DNA of 64,000 bases from Microglena sp. YARC (GCA_022414725.1 CM039462.1:127861314-127925313); one strand, 5' to 3'. Shown: positions 11,061 through 45,632, counted from the stretch's first letter. Notes: generated by a model from the sequence alone, not told the origin. Translations and numbers: made by a program.

Positions 11061-11084
11061 TCTACTTCTATGCGGGGCTGTTGG

Positions 11085-11272
11085 TAGACTAAGTCACTTT
11101 AAGAATGAAGAGTCGGGGTTCAACTCCCCCTTCGGTCGCTCTTAGCGTTGCAGGTCGTCGTCAACCGCGATGGTAGCTGGTCCAGTTGAGGTAGGAGACC
11201 GCTCCCCACCCGCGTACGACGGGCTCCTTGAACACCACGCCTCACCAGGCGTTATCATTACCTTTGCGGGGC
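11085..11272 (+). mobile_element. SINE-like repeat with B box and conserved tail
   Basis: B-box-like GGGGTTCAACTCCCC, then a body shared with 35165-35335, ending ACCACGCC..CCAGGCGTTATCATTAC. The A-box part is missing or eroded. Confidence 0.55.
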
Positions 11273-11509
11273 TGTGTGTATCAGCATCTTGGCTGCTGAC
11301 ATGCTTACAGTGCCTATATGCGCATGGTTCTCTTAGCCTGTTCGATTCTTAGGAGTCGTGGGACGGTATCTCCCACCGACCCCTAAGAGCGCCTACTATT
11401 TTCTAGGATTGGCCACACCTTTCGAATTTAATCCTCGGTGCCGCTGATTTGTGTCGGGAAACCCACCACCTGGGGTGAAATTCAATTCATAACAGAACAT
11501 TACACAAAC

Positions 11510-11870
11510 GTATTTGTCTCCTCTACTTCTATGCTGGGCTGATCTGATCTGATCTTATGGCATGGTTCTATTAGCCTGTACTGGCATCCTCTACTTCTAT
11601 GCTGGGCTGATCTGATCTGATCTGATCTAAGCGCATGGTTCTCTTAGCCTGTACTAGCATCCTCTACTTCTATGCTGGGCTGATCTGATCTGATCTAAGA
11701 GCATAGTTCTCTAAGCCTGTACTAGCATCCTCTACTTCTATGCTGGGCTGATCTGATCTGATCTAATAGCATAGTTCTCTAAGCCTGTACTAGCATCCTC
11801 TACTTCTATGCTGGGCTGATCTGATCTAAGAGCATGATTCTCTAAGCCTGTACTCACATCATGGGCCAGG
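11510..11870 (+). repeat. about 65-70-bp tandem repeat
   Basis: Five copies of CATCCTCTACTTCTATGCTG with GATCTGATCT and GGTTCTCTTAGCCTGTACT. The last phrase matches the hydroxylase 3' edge, so the array may derive from it. Confidence 0.7.
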
Positions 11871-12034
11871 GTAGAAGTAGGTAGCCAATACCACCGTGAG
11901 CAATGAAAAGCGGCTTAGATACTGTGAAGCGCGGACTAGTTTAACCAGACACATGCCATTCAGCGAGGGAATGGCGACGGGTCATTGAAATCAAACATTG
12001 GGGATGAGAAGCATGCTTGTGTATGGCAGCACAT

Positions 12035-12260
12035 GGCCTGTTGAACAAGTTCTATGCAGAGTCGCCTGCGACGCTAAAAAATGGCGGAGACTGATCGCGA
12101 GGGAGCGACAGGTGGCAACAGAAGCAAGTTAGTTCCGAGACCGGTGGCTGACGTGTCGGGCTTCATCACGGTCAGACGGATGGATGGATGGATGGATGGA
12201 CGAACGAACGGACAAATGGGTAACACTGGGGGCTCTCGCCTCCCAGAAGGGCCAAAAGTA
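12035..12260 (+). repeat. dispersed ~200-bp repeat, family R200
   Basis: Shares GCGACGCTAAAAA.TGGCGGAGA, CAGGTGGCAAC.GAAGC, GACGTGTC.GGCTTC and GACGGACAAATGG with copies at 20400-20640, 23930-24115, 32930-33135 and 35505-35720. I see no coding capacity or terminal inverted repeats; the class is unknown. Confidence 0.6.
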
Positions 12261-13115
12261 GTACGAGCTGCCACAGGTCGTGAGATTGAAAGAACCCTCC
12301 CGTTTTCATGTACCGTGCATACTGGAGAATGGCTATTATGTTGAGTTTATTTGGTTTCGCAGCCTCTAGCTGCGCCGGAGCTTAGACTACCGCACGACAG
12401 CACAGAAGGAAGGTCTGTACCTCTTCCGAGGCGGCAAGGACAGCGCATGGTACTCTTAGCTTTCACTCTTTCTATGTTGGGCTGTGTTGGGCTCAGGGTT
12501 TTTCAAGCGTACTTCAAAATCAAATTTGAGACACATATGTTGACAGAATCTACGTGTATGGGCTAAAAGCAATTTCTAATGAGCCCAAATCTGCGTTTGC
12601 AATGTTCCAGATCCTCAAAATCTGGGTTTGAGACGTGAAACGTTACCTAGGTAAAAATCCTAGACCAATGTTCACCCTAATACTGATTACCGGTATTATA
12701 AACCCCAACCTCTGTAACAAGGCGCCGCAGCATGCCCAAAAATGTGTCCCGCACGGCCGCACAATTTGACAATTGACATATGAGGGGTGGATGTCTCGCA
12801 CAGTTTGAAAGTCATGTGCTAGACATCAAGCACGGTTCAGGAGGGTGAATGCTCGTGTCTAGCACATCTCCAATAGGGGTTGAACTTGAACTTGGTTACA
12901 TAGCTTCAGACAGCAATTTGGCTGCTCGCCGCCTTCGGCAGGGGTAGTACAATAGGGGGTTGGACTAATCTGCAACGAACCCTACAAAAATTGTGTGCGT
13001 CACGTAACGGCAAATATAACACACCTGGACGCCTGGTCTGGTGTTGAAGTTTTTATGCTACCCATGTTCCTAAATAAGGTGGTAAACCTGAAGGCTGATA
13101 GAACATGAAACCCAA
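12260..13115. other. no gene seen
   Basis: Unique-looking sequence with no coherent reading frame. A segment at 12250-12420 is related to 61255-61385 and 61690-61710, so it is part of another dispersed repeat. Confidence 0.5.
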
Positions 13116-13116
13116 C

Positions 13117-13259
<143 letters not shown>

Positions 13260-13589
13260 CCTGCCTGCCTGCAATGACTGATATTTTGTGAGTGTTACTG
13301 TGAATATGCAGGGAGTGTATAATTCAGGTTATATTCATCATTCCCCCTGCAGTAGGTATATATGCTCTCTTGTATGTATGTTGTTACAGTCTAGGGGAGT
13401 GCATAGATTAGATAGAACCTGGACAACCCTATAAGCTGTATAATCTGCTTAGCATGCTCCCTAGTTTCAGTGGCTATCGCACGGGGGGACTTGGAATTGG
13501 AAGACTGTGAGCAGTCCAGAAGTGACTGAAAAGCCATGTAACAGTCCAATCCAATCCAATCCGTTTATTCAATAGCAGTACTACACACA

Positions 13590-13680
13590 ATATCATGAGC
13601 GCTCTTGGCTGTCTGAACCACCTCGTTCTTCTCGACCAGTGCCTTCATCCTGGTCGGTGTATACTGGTAAAATTACCACG
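13590..13680 (-). repeat. decayed copy of MORC-like last exon
   Basis: GAGCGCTCTTGGCTGTCTGA and ACCACCTCGTTCTTCTC resemble plus-strand 14930-15000 (last exon of copy A) and 47960-48030 (copy B). Lies downstream of the gene; further decayed copies are at 14620-14890. Confidence 0.5.
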
Positions 13681-14589
13681 ACAATCAGACTAGCAAAAAA
13701 CGAGCTCTGCATGGGCATCTAGTTTCGCTGCCTGGCTGGCACATGGAATCTTAGTTGGGGTTTAGTTAGGGATCGACGTGGTCATTTCGGCTACATTGTA
13801 TCGCACCCAATGACGAATCATGTGCGCGTTGCAGCACCCCTCAAGTCCCACCATGCACGCACGAGGCACCCTGCTATTTTCTTACTGTTTTGATAACGAT
13901 CACATTTTTCCTGGGAATTAATTTTCTTGCCTAAGACGGAGAGTGGCAAAATTGCTGGCTGGAGCCATGCCACCAAGATCAAGTTCAAGTTCAAGTAACA
14001 ATCCAATATTCCAATTCAAGGTTCAATTACAAGCATCACAACCTGATGCGACCTGACTATCTGATATTATAAAATCAATTGATTGTTTGATTACATTGCG
14101 GTAATCCTACGAGAACCACCACCATGTTTTTAGTCCCACCCGTCCGCCTACCAAATTTCAGGTGAAACAAAATTTCGATGAAATCCACTTCCATGTTGCA
14201 CCCTCCCCCATAATGACGACAGTGAAAAATAACTTATGACAAAGAATGAGATATAGGATCAAATCTAGTGAACTTGGTAAAACAAAATATAATTAAATAT
14301 ATTAATATAATGATCAGCAATACCATGTATATAACATATTAATAGTACACATGTTGAAGGGATTTGTTTTTTGAATGTTACTGCCCCAGACGGCGAGGAG
14401 TCGTATAGAGTCATATAAATAAGCTCAAGTTCAAAGAACGAGTGAGGGAGTAATGACTCAGTGAGCAGGTCCCTATCGGTGTCATCAGTCAAGCTGCATA
14501 ACATTCTCCACCATGTGCCCCCTCCTGACATGTGTAGTTATTGCCATTCACTAGATCATTTTGGAATCGATTTTTCTTGATTCTGACAA

Positions 14590-14675
14590 ACCACGCCTAG
14601 ACTAGCCCTGTGCAATCTTATATACAAGTTCATGGGCACTCTTGGCTACTTGCATCATATCCTTCTTCTTCTTCT

Positions 14676-14707
<32 letters not shown>

Positions 14708-14895
14708 GCCATTCCCCCCCTCTTGGTCTGTGTAATTAAGCTTCATGTCTCTGTCAACATCCTCTTAGGCGTGTGGGTCTCTCCATCGCACCTCTCCAAC
14801 GATTGGATGGCGCAACACACCACTCCTAACCCTGTGCGATCTTGGCTACCTCAACCACCTCTCCAACAACTGGATGGCGCATCACACCACTGACC
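14590..14895 (-). repeat. decayed tandem copies of copy A last exon, with CTT tract
   Basis: Repeated TGTGCGATCTTGGCTACCTC and CACCTCTCCAAC..TGGATGGCG phrases follow the stop of copy A. A homologous block lies after the stop of copy B (47740-47935), including the CTT tract, so duplication of the 3' edge predates the gene duplication. Confidence 0.6.
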
Positions 14896-14899
14896 ACTC

Positions 14900-37405
<22,506 letters not shown>

Positions 37406-37640
37406 CAAGCGAAAGAGGCCCTAAATTTTGCCGAGAGGAGGGCGAAGAAGCTCGTGCAAGACGAAACAAAACACACAGCACGAGAGAAAATAAAATTGTG
37501 GATTGGTTTAAGGAAACGCGATGCACCGCTCTGGGGAAGAGGCGGGATACCTAGGTCGATCAGCTAGAAATTCCTTGGGGGAAAAACTGGTCCCTCACTA
37601 TGCGATCATGCTGCGTGCTATGCGCAGTGACAGCAATGGC
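37406..37640 (-). promoter_or_regulatory. conserved 5' flank of the MORC-like genes
   Basis: AGAGGCCCTAAATTTTG, CAGCACGAGAGAAAATAAAA and GATCATGCTGCGTGCTA are shared with 62520-62720 upstream of copy B, where about 170 bp of AGCAGCAATAA-rich DNA is added next to the ATG. Conserved non-coding sequence before the start suggests 5' UTR or promoter. No TATA box is assigned. Confidence 0.45.
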
Positions 37641-38000
37641 ATCAAGTTTAGGGTTTAGGGCTTCGAATGAAATGCTGGTGATAGGTGTACTGCGGTCTTT
37701 GGCCTAGGGTCGTGCCCGATGCCCGGTTGTGCCCTAGTCGAGGCCGGTCGAGGCCCTTCCGCGCCCTTCCGCGCATTGTAGACTCGTAACATGATCACAC
37801 CGAGCTAACGCAGCATGATCAACGCACCGATCTAACGCAGCATGATCAACGCACCGATCTAACGCAGCATGATCACACCGAGCACTTTTCCCCCCAAGGA
37901 ATTTCTCGCTGATCAACCTAGGTATCCCGCCTCTTCCCCAGAGCGGTGCCTCGCAGTTCCTTAATCCAAGCCACAATTACACTTTCTCTCGTGCTGCAGG
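37485..38000. repeat. inverted repeat around the copy A upstream region
   Basis: Arms of roughly 130 bp (about 37485-37615 and 37855-38000): GAGGCGGGATACCTAGG on one side, CCTAGGTATCCCGCCTC on the other, with TTCCTTGGGGG / CCCCCAAGGAA and the GCATGATC blocks. The spacer carries a triplicated AACGCAGCATGATCA unit. Confidence 0.75.
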
Positions 38001-38977
38001 AGTAAAAAAAAGGCTACAAACGTCAAGCAAAAAAAACTGAGGGGGACTGACCCCCCCCCCACCCCCCCTCCACACCCACCCACCCACCCACTCACCCACA
38101 CACTTTTATAGAAATACCCATTTGTAAAACGTATATCTATATTTGGGGGGTTTGCAATGTGGCGCACACAATGGCGTCCTCGGATTTGTAGTGCAGGCAT
38201 CGAGTGTTAGTAAAAAAACAGTCCCCCCACCCCCCCCCACCCCCCCACCCCACACACACACCCCACCCCATCCCACCTACCCCCACGCCCCACGCCCCCC
38301 CCCCCCCCACACACACACACACACCCTAAGGTTGTCCAAGTAACTAAGTCACCCTTTGCCGTCGATGGAGGCGGCTAGAAAATTATATTAAAATATATAC
38401 AATTCTAACCCAGCACAGACACTCCAATACGCAATTAAAAAATAAAACGGTTCACATAGTATTTTTTATGATTTAGCAACAGTTCAGCAACACCGCCCTT
38501 TGTGGTCTATCTGTCTGTCTGGCTTCAACTAGCGTGCTTGACAAGCTTCCCCATATACTCTAACTCCTTGGTCTGTAGCTCCCAAATACCAGTCGGCGCC
38601 ACCTCTCGACCATGCTTCCCCTTCTAGTGGGCAGCCATGTTGTACTTCCATATGTACTTAGCACACGAGGTGCACTTATTGGGGGGGAGGAGGGCTGGGC
38701 TGGGCTTGGGGTTTGGGTTTGGGGGGTTGGGTGGCTAAGAGTGTGGGGTGGGGTGGGGGGTGTGTGTGGGGGGGGGGAGCTGCCTGGAAGTTGATACTCG
38801 TAGCTAAAAAGAAAAACATTGAACTCGGTTACACAGCTCCAGCCTCGAAGACTGCTCGCTGTCTTTGGCACGGTTTCTTTTTGTGCGCTACACGCAGTGT
38901 CGCAGCAGCGTGTAGGCAGCTCCCTTTCTGCGTCCTTAGGGCAAACCTGAAGCTAGGTAGTGTGTCCGGAAGCTGAC

Positions 38978-39012
38978 ATGGTAGGTATTCCAATCATTGG
39001 AATACCTACCAT
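38978..39012. repeat. perfect 17-bp-arm hairpin
   Basis: ATGGTAGGTATTCCAAT, one-base spacer, then its exact reverse complement. Confidence 0.9.
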
Positions 39013-39163
39013 TACATTGAATGCAGTTGAAGGCTATGGGATTGACGCAGTGGCTAGCTAATGGAGCTAGCTCGAAGCTGCCATGGGTACCCCCAAACAC
39101 TATCAATATCCGGGCCATTTGCCGACTTTGGCATACCTCGTTATAGACCATTTACAGAGTTCC

Positions 39164-39508
39164 TATCAGCTTTAATACACTCCAGAGAGTGGACAGAGAT
39201 GTTTGCAGCGGAACAGACGCGCAAATCTATACACGGAGAAGAGAATAACGTTACAATGACTGGGGAATCACATAGGACCCCAGTGGAGGAACGGGAGCAA
39301 GCATGAACCCTAATCAAGGTACATGCTAGACGGCGCGTGTCTATGGGCAGCTGAACACGGTGACGCAGCTAACAGGAAGCTGTTACCGTGTCTATGGGCA
39401 GCTGACACAGTACAGACAGTAACACTGTCTGTACCGATAGTTCTAAGGGAGTACATAAGTAGTCACCAAGTCATAAAACGCGTGAGAGCACCGCAATTCA
39501 TGCTGATA
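39164..39508 (-). repeat. 3' LTR
   Basis: 345 bp, closely similar to 43849-44179. It holds a duplicated TGTCTATGGGCAGCTGA segment missing from the other LTR. The minus strand just before it ends in purine-rich AGGTGGAG, a possible polypurine tract. Confidence 0.85.
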
Positions 39509-39820
39509 CTCCACCTATGACGCAGGTGACATACAATACTACTACTCCACCTATGGCACTGGGGACATAGAACTATATATAACAGAATTAAAAAAAAAAA
39601 TCAAAGAACTCCGAATGTCGAGAGAACTTCAAATGAAACCCAAAGGGTTAAAGAAAGGAATGAAACAAGGCAAAGACCAAATTTTGCCAAGTTAGAAAAA
39701 GGATGAAAAACCGAATATCAAAGATGGGTAACAAAGGTATAGAAAACCCGATCCGGGAATAGGAACCTAATGCCAAACAATGATAACCAAAGATACCGAT
39801 GTAAAAAACAAAAATTGACC

Positions 39821-42640
39821 CTAAGGAGAAGCGGTCATTCCAAGCATTCGGACAAACCGCCGGAACACAGCAGGATCAAGGGGCTTGTTGAAGGGGTCAG
39901 CACAGTTGTCCTTAGTGTTAACATAGGCAACATCCAGTTTGCCATCCTCCACCAGCTCCTTGATGTAGTGATGAATAACATCAATGTGCTTGCTGCGAGG
40001 AAGCAGCTGCCAGTCATTGGCCCAACTCAGAGACCCCAAGTTGTCACCCTGAATGGTAACCAGATCACAAGGCAGACCCAGATCCACCCTCAACTTCTTC
40101 AACCATTGCACCTCCCTGGCAGTCTAAGACAGGGCCTGATACTCAGCCTCACTAGAGCTAATGGCAACAGTGGGCTGCCTCTTGCTCATCCAGTTCACTA
40201 TGCACCCCCCAGCAAGCACAGCTTAGCCAGTCTGAGACCTCCTGTCAGACCCATCATCAGTAAAGGATGAGTCACTAAAGACAGTAAAAGAGAACTCAGG
40301 GCTGTGGGTGTAAGTGATGAGTCCCAGGTGGGAATGTGACCTCAAATACAAGCGCAAACGCTTGGCTGCCCCCCAGAGGGGGACGGTAGGGTGAGCAGAA
40401 AACCTGGACAGGTAGCTGACAGCAAAAGAAATATTAGGCCTGGTGCAAGTAGCCAGGTATAGCAAAGCACCCACCAGAGATAGGTACTGGCTATTAGAGG
40501 GCAGGGGGTCTCCAGGAGGGTCAGTGACAGTGCACTTGGCCATGGGGGCAGAAAACTTGGGCTTGGCTGCAGCAGTGAGACCAAACTGCTCCACCAGATC
40601 AACAATGTAGGAGTGCTGGGAGAGGTTGATCTGAACACACCTGCCATCAGAGTCAAGTGTAACGTTCATGTCCAATGAGAGGAACTGAACCGGTACGCCC
40701 ATCTCCTTAACCTCCCAGCCAGCAGCCTCCATAGCCTTGATCAGCAAAGCATACAAAGCCAGCTCACTAAAAGCACAGATAAAATCATCAACATAGGTCA
40801 GGACATAGCTCCACCCACCAAAAGAATCCCTCCTAAAATACAGAGCAGGTTCTGCCTTGCACATAGTAAACCCATGTGCAACCAAAACCCGCTTGACATC
40901 CATACTCCAAGCCCTGGGCGCCTGCTTCAAACCATAAAGGGACTTGACCAGTTTGCACACAAGGGGAACACCGTTAGGACCAAGTACCTTAAAGCCCTCA
41001 GGTTGGTGGCAGTACAAGTCAAGTCCAGGTTCCAACTTAGCATTCAGAAATGCAGTATTGATATCCAGCTGCCGAACAAACATTTTCTTTGAGTGGTGGC
41101 AGCAAGGAGAACCCTCAGACCTGCTTTAGAGGAGACGGGGGCATATACATCATGAAAGTCCAGCCCAGGACGCTGCAGAAAACCTCGGACCACAAAACGT
41201 GCCTTAAATCGCACAGAACCATCAACCCCAACCTTCTTCACAAATAACCACCTGCCAGACAGGATCCTCTGCTTAGGAGGCTGTGGAGTGAGTGCCCAAG
41301 TACCATGGGCATGTAGGGACGCCATCTCATCCTTCATAGCAAGCAGCCACTGATCCCTGTCAGGGTTAGATGGAAGCATGGCAGCTTTATAAGTTAGTTC
41401 AGATGAGGTAGAAATATATGCCCCCACGTACAAGCAGTTTACTTGTACCTGAGGAGCACATGTATCAGCAGTATCAGCAGTATCAGATAGTACAGCCCCC
41501 AGTGCAGAACTACTGCCTAGTTGAACAGGGTCGGCTTTCTTTGCCTCTAAATCAATGAATCCTGGGTCGACCGGAACACCCCAGCCATACGCAGTATCAG
41601 AGCCAGACCAGTGTTCAAGGTCATCACTCACGCTTTCCGTGACGGCTACATCGTCGCGATACCTTGTCCGGTGTAAACCACCAGGGACGACAGGAGGCGA
41701 AGGGATCAACAACGCCCGCGAGCCATCCGAACAGGTGGACGGGGGTTGGCGACTATTAGACAGCGGACCTATGACAGGCTCCACTATGAGGCTGATCACA
41801 TCCTAGAGCTTCACCGACAGAACGTGGCGCAGAGGAGGGCCTGGCGACCCCCTGAGATTCAGGTAAATCGTTGCCTGAAGGAACATCAGAATCCCACCCG
41901 CCCAGTACCTTCACACGCAATACAGCACCATCAGCCCCTGACTTGGGACGCAAATTCATCCCATGACCAGGTCGACAATTGGGGTTGGTAAAGGGTCTAA
42001 GGCATTTCCTGCAGAATCAAGCATGTGTCCGTTGATGGCAGCAGGGATGCATGCGTGAAACATACGGGGACCCGTCATAAGGGGATAGCCTAGGTATGCA
42101 GTTATAGCTGAACTGCTCATAGAAGAGTACATCACGACTCTCTACTACCTGGCGCAACTTAGGAACCCAAACAAAATAACCCTTACTCACCAGGGAATAC
42201 CCAACCAGTCTACCAGATAACGCCCTTTCGTCTAGCTTGTTGCGTTTCTTCCCATTTACTAAGATGACAAAGCAAGGGCAACCAAACACACGCAACAACG
42301 ACACATCAAGTACCACACCAAAGAACAGCTCCAAAGGAGTCTTGTCTCCCTAGTTGTATAGCCGATTATGAAGGTAACAAGCACTTAGGAAGGCATAGGG
42401 CCAGAAAGACTTAGCTAGTTTAGACTCCAAGTGGATACTCCTAGCTACACTCTGTAAGACCCCATTATACCTCTCCACCGTTGCATTCTGCTGAGCAGTG
42501 TAAACCATCGATAAGCACCGCCACAACTAATCGAGATCAACCATTACTCGATACCACTTAACTAAAAAATCCTAAGCCCTATTAGAACTCAAACACTTGA
42601 ACGCAAACGCATGTAGCTAAGGCATACACCTAAGGAGGGC
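39821..42640 (-). pseudogene. copia pol remnant: integrase, reverse transcriptase, RNase H
   Basis: Integrase C-half near 42480-42017 (QQNATVERYNGVL, LRVFGCPCF, GRLVGYS). RT near 41380-40300 (WLLAMKDEM, LDINTAFLNA, SLYGLKQAPRAW, catalytic YVDDF). RNase H near 40270-39830 (SSSEAEYQALS, SKHIDVIHHYIKE). Stops interrupt integrase (about 42350) and RNase H (two, about 40120 and 40217), and the frame shifts near 41080. It is not functional as read. Confidence 0.85.
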
Positions 42641-42699
42641 ACCCAGGGGAAGGACCAGGGGCACGGTAAGACAAAGACATGACGTTGTCGAACAACGGA

Positions 42700-43812
42700 A
42701 CGTACCCAGGGGCCCCAAGGATCCTAAGAGAGAAAATCCACCAAGAAATCATGCCAAAGAATCTCCACGGCCGCTGGACTAGGGCCATGACGGCCTCCAC
42801 TTCGGCTCCCAGCATGGGCGATGTCCGGCGCTGCGAAACCTGGGATCACAGAAGGTGGGGAAGCGTTAGGGATAAGTCGAGATTTGAGGTATGGGAGAAT
42901 GGAGACGAGGATGAAAGTGCAGCAAGTCGCACCAAGTGCAGAAAATCGCACCAAGGGCAGAAAATCGCAAATCGCAAGGGCAGAATTCGAAAATTTATCG
43001 CTAGGATGCGAAGAGCAGAGCCGAGGCATGTAAAGGTCCTAATATCCCGCCGTCGACGATCAGTCAATCCCAAGTCCCCCCCTCTATCGCTCGACTTACC
43101 CGGTTGGGGGGTAGAGGGAGCAGCACCCGTAGTGGTGCTGACCATACCCCCCTGCTTCCTACCACCTCCAGAATCTCCAGGTCCAGACGCGTAGGTCGTT
43201 CTCCTCTCGCGAACCCTACGGCAGTGCCGGCGATCCGCCAGCTTAATCGAAAAAATTCTCCAGAAGGTAGCACAGAGCCACTAGAGCGCAAGCTCATGCC
43301 AGTAGCCGACCGTCGGCTGGGCAGAGCAAAGGTGTACACAGACGACGTAGACAGTGGTACATCAGCAGGGAGCTTGGTCAGCTTGGCAATCTCCGGTTTC
43401 GCAGGCCGAGCCTCAAACACCGGAGAAATGTTAGCGACGTCAAGGACGCGAGCAGACAAAGACAGGGTATCTCCACCGATGTCCAGGCTAGTCGCCGACT
43501 TGAGTCTGCACGTCATAGTCATCTACGACAGACGGGAGGAGGCGACAGACGGCAAGGGAGGAAAAAGAAGGAAAGATGGAGGAATGACTTGGGGGGTGTG
43601 GCTTCCACGATGGCGGAAGGAGACTCCTCTCCGGCAGCAGAGGCCGCTGGCGCGCAAACATGAAGCCAATCAAAAGGAACCTTGACCTCCGGAGGAAGGA
43701 CATGGTCGCAGCCATTGCTAATGATGACATTGCGAATCCCGCGCGACCAAGAAACACCATTCGACAGATGGAGTTTCTCAAAGCCGGCGGGAGGCCCTCG
43801 CAGAAGTTGCAT
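42700..43812 (-). pseudogene. copia gag/protease region remnant
   Basis: An ATG at 43812 opens MQLLRGPPAGFEKLHLSNGV for about 97 codons, then frames alternate with stops. No zinc knuckle (CX2CX4HX4C) or DSG protease motif was found, so only position supports the gag assignment. Confidence 0.45.
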
Positions 43813-43848
43813 TGAAAAGCAGTGGTAGTAAATGAGGAACCCGTAACC

Positions 43849-44179
43849 TATTAGCTTTAATACACTCTAGAGAGTGGACAGAGATGCTTGCAGCGGAACA
43901 GAAGCGCCAATCTATACACGGAGAAGAGAATAACGTTACAATGACTGGGGAATCACATAGGACCCCAGTGGAGGAACGGGAGCAACCCTAATCATTGTAC
44001 AGGCTAGACGGCGCGTGTCAGAAGAACACGGTGACGCAGCTAACAGGAAGCTGTTACCGTGTCTATGGGCAGCTGACACAGTACAGACAGTAACACTGTC
44101 TGTACCGATAGTTCTAAGGGAACACATAAGTAGTCACCAAGTCATAAAACGCGTGAGAGCACCGCAATTCATGCTGATA
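43849..44179 (-). repeat. 5' LTR
   Basis: 331 bp. The internal edge reads AATA|GGTTACGGGTTCC on minus. I cannot match this with confidence to a primer tRNA. Confidence 0.83.
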
Positions 44180-44189
44180 GTTCCTTCCG

Positions 44190-45090
44190 TAAAAGGTTTG
44201 TAACGAGGTATGCAAATGACAGAGAGGACCCGTGCCACTGTAAGAAGTCTGTAAGTCCTTCGGTACAGAGCCTATACCGAGGTGGCTGGTAACCTGGTGC
44301 GCCTCCATTTGTACACATTCAAAATTTCAGATCTCGTTACTAACCCTTTACAGGGGTCCCTCGAGTAGCTGTCGCTGTCGCTCGGCTGTCAATTTTGAAT
44401 ACAAATGTAGGCTCGTGAGCGTGTCGCGACCTTGCTATACTTGCATTCAAACTGAACTCGGAACTGCTACCGCGGCTACGGCCCGAGCCTATCAATCGCA
44501 CTTCTCGGCACAATTGATAGTTAGTAGTTGAGTTAACTCCAGAAAGGAATGCGTATAGCAGCTGTTCGAACTACCCCAGAGCGCAAGCCATCACTTACCC
44601 TCGAGGAGGCTGGCGAGTTGTGTAGGTATGTTCTAGCGCGCGACCCAACTTACAAGCCTGCGTGAGGGATCGGCCTCGGCCCTGGGCTTGCCGTGCGACT
44701 CAGGACTGGTGTTGCAGTGTGACTTCGGACTGGTGTTGCAGTGACAGAGCCGCTGTCTCTGTAGGAAGAGACTAGACTACTACTAGGTGCGTGTGTGATA
44801 TGTCGTGCATGCTAGCATATCTAGCTCTCAGTTTTTACTTTGAGCTACACATACCAGCTTTTAGGCATCTAGGCAGCTCCCTTCCCCTCTCTTTGGGCAA
44901 AACCTGAAGCTTGCTAGTGTGCCTTATAGGTGACATAAAAGGCAATCGAATGCAGCTTAAATCTTGAGGATTGGCCAAGTGGAGCTGACTAGAAGCTGCC
45001 ATGCTTTACTGAAGAAAATAAACACTTCTTTAACCTAGTATGTTTTATGCTCATGGTACAGCAATTTCTAATTTGGTAGGTTGGGCTCTT
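44190..45090. other. no gene seen; one divergent inverted-repeat element
   Basis: Mostly unique sequence. At 44868-45003 a segment with CTAGGCAGCTCCCTT at one end and AGAAGCTGCC at the other resembles 38911-39085 and 45906-46050. Confidence 0.4.
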
Positions 45091-45094
45091 CCTA

Positions 45095-45469
45095 GTGGAC
45101 CCTTCGAAGACAATAATAGCTAGCATGAAGACCGAGGATTCCAAGGTATTCTTCAAGCTACTGCCCTTGACATGCATGGAGTTGCAGCAGGCATGGCAAG
45201 GGTTGAGTACAGAAGAGTTGAGGGCAAAATTCGCGGCAGCGACACTTCAGTTGTGTGCCCCCTCATGGGCAGCCAAGCAGCTAGGACGCAGGTACAAGAA
45301 TGTCTATAGGTTCGACGTCCTTGTGGTGCACCCAGAAACCCAGTGCTTGATATGGGAGTCGTGGGACGCTCTGGACTTGTTCAAGTGTGTAAAGACTTAT
45401 GTAGGCAAGCATGGTGGCTGGGCAGTTGGGCAGTTGCGAACAAATTTTGTAGGCAAGCATGGTGGCTAA
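45095..45469 (+). CDS. hypothetical ORF, 124 codons
   Basis: The frame has ordinary composition (MKTEDSKVFFKLLPLTCMEL, WAAKQLGRRYKNVYRF, HPETQCLIWESWDALDLF) until it runs into a tandem repeat at about 45404. I do not recognise a family. It may be an exon of a transposon or host gene whose 3' part was replaced by the repeat, or a relic. Confidence 0.3.
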   Translation: MDPSKTIIASMKTEDSKVFFKLLPLTCMELQQAWQGLSTEELRAKFAAATLQLCAPSWAAKQLGRRYKNVYRFDVLVVHPETQCLIWESWDALDLFKCVKTYVGKHGGWAVGQLRTNFVGKHGG

Positions 45470-45632
45470 GCAGTTGGGCAGTTGCAAAATACTTTTGTAG
45501 GCAAGCATGCTGGCTAAGCAGTTGGGCAGTTGCAAAATACTTTTGTAGGCAAGCATGGTAGCTGGGAATTTGGGCAGTTGAGCAGTTGCAATAGACTTTT
45601 GTAGGCAAGCATGGTAGCTGGTCAGTTGTAAA
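45401..45632 (+). repeat. ~57-bp tandem repeat
   Basis: Five units of TTTTGTAGGCAAGCATGGTG and GGGCAGTTG. It begins exactly where the ORF at 45095 loses normal composition. Confidence 0.85.

Larger units (their letters stand above)
39164..44179 (-). mobile_element. Ty1/copia LTR retrotransposon, decayed
   Basis: LTRs 39164-39508 and 43849-44179, flanked by the 5-bp target duplication GTTCC (39159-39163, 44180-44184). Internal order on minus is gag-like ORF, integrase, reverse transcriptase, RNase H, the copia order. Frames are broken by several stops and at least one frameshift. LTR ends are TATCAGC/GCTGATA rather than TG/CA. Confidence 0.88.
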
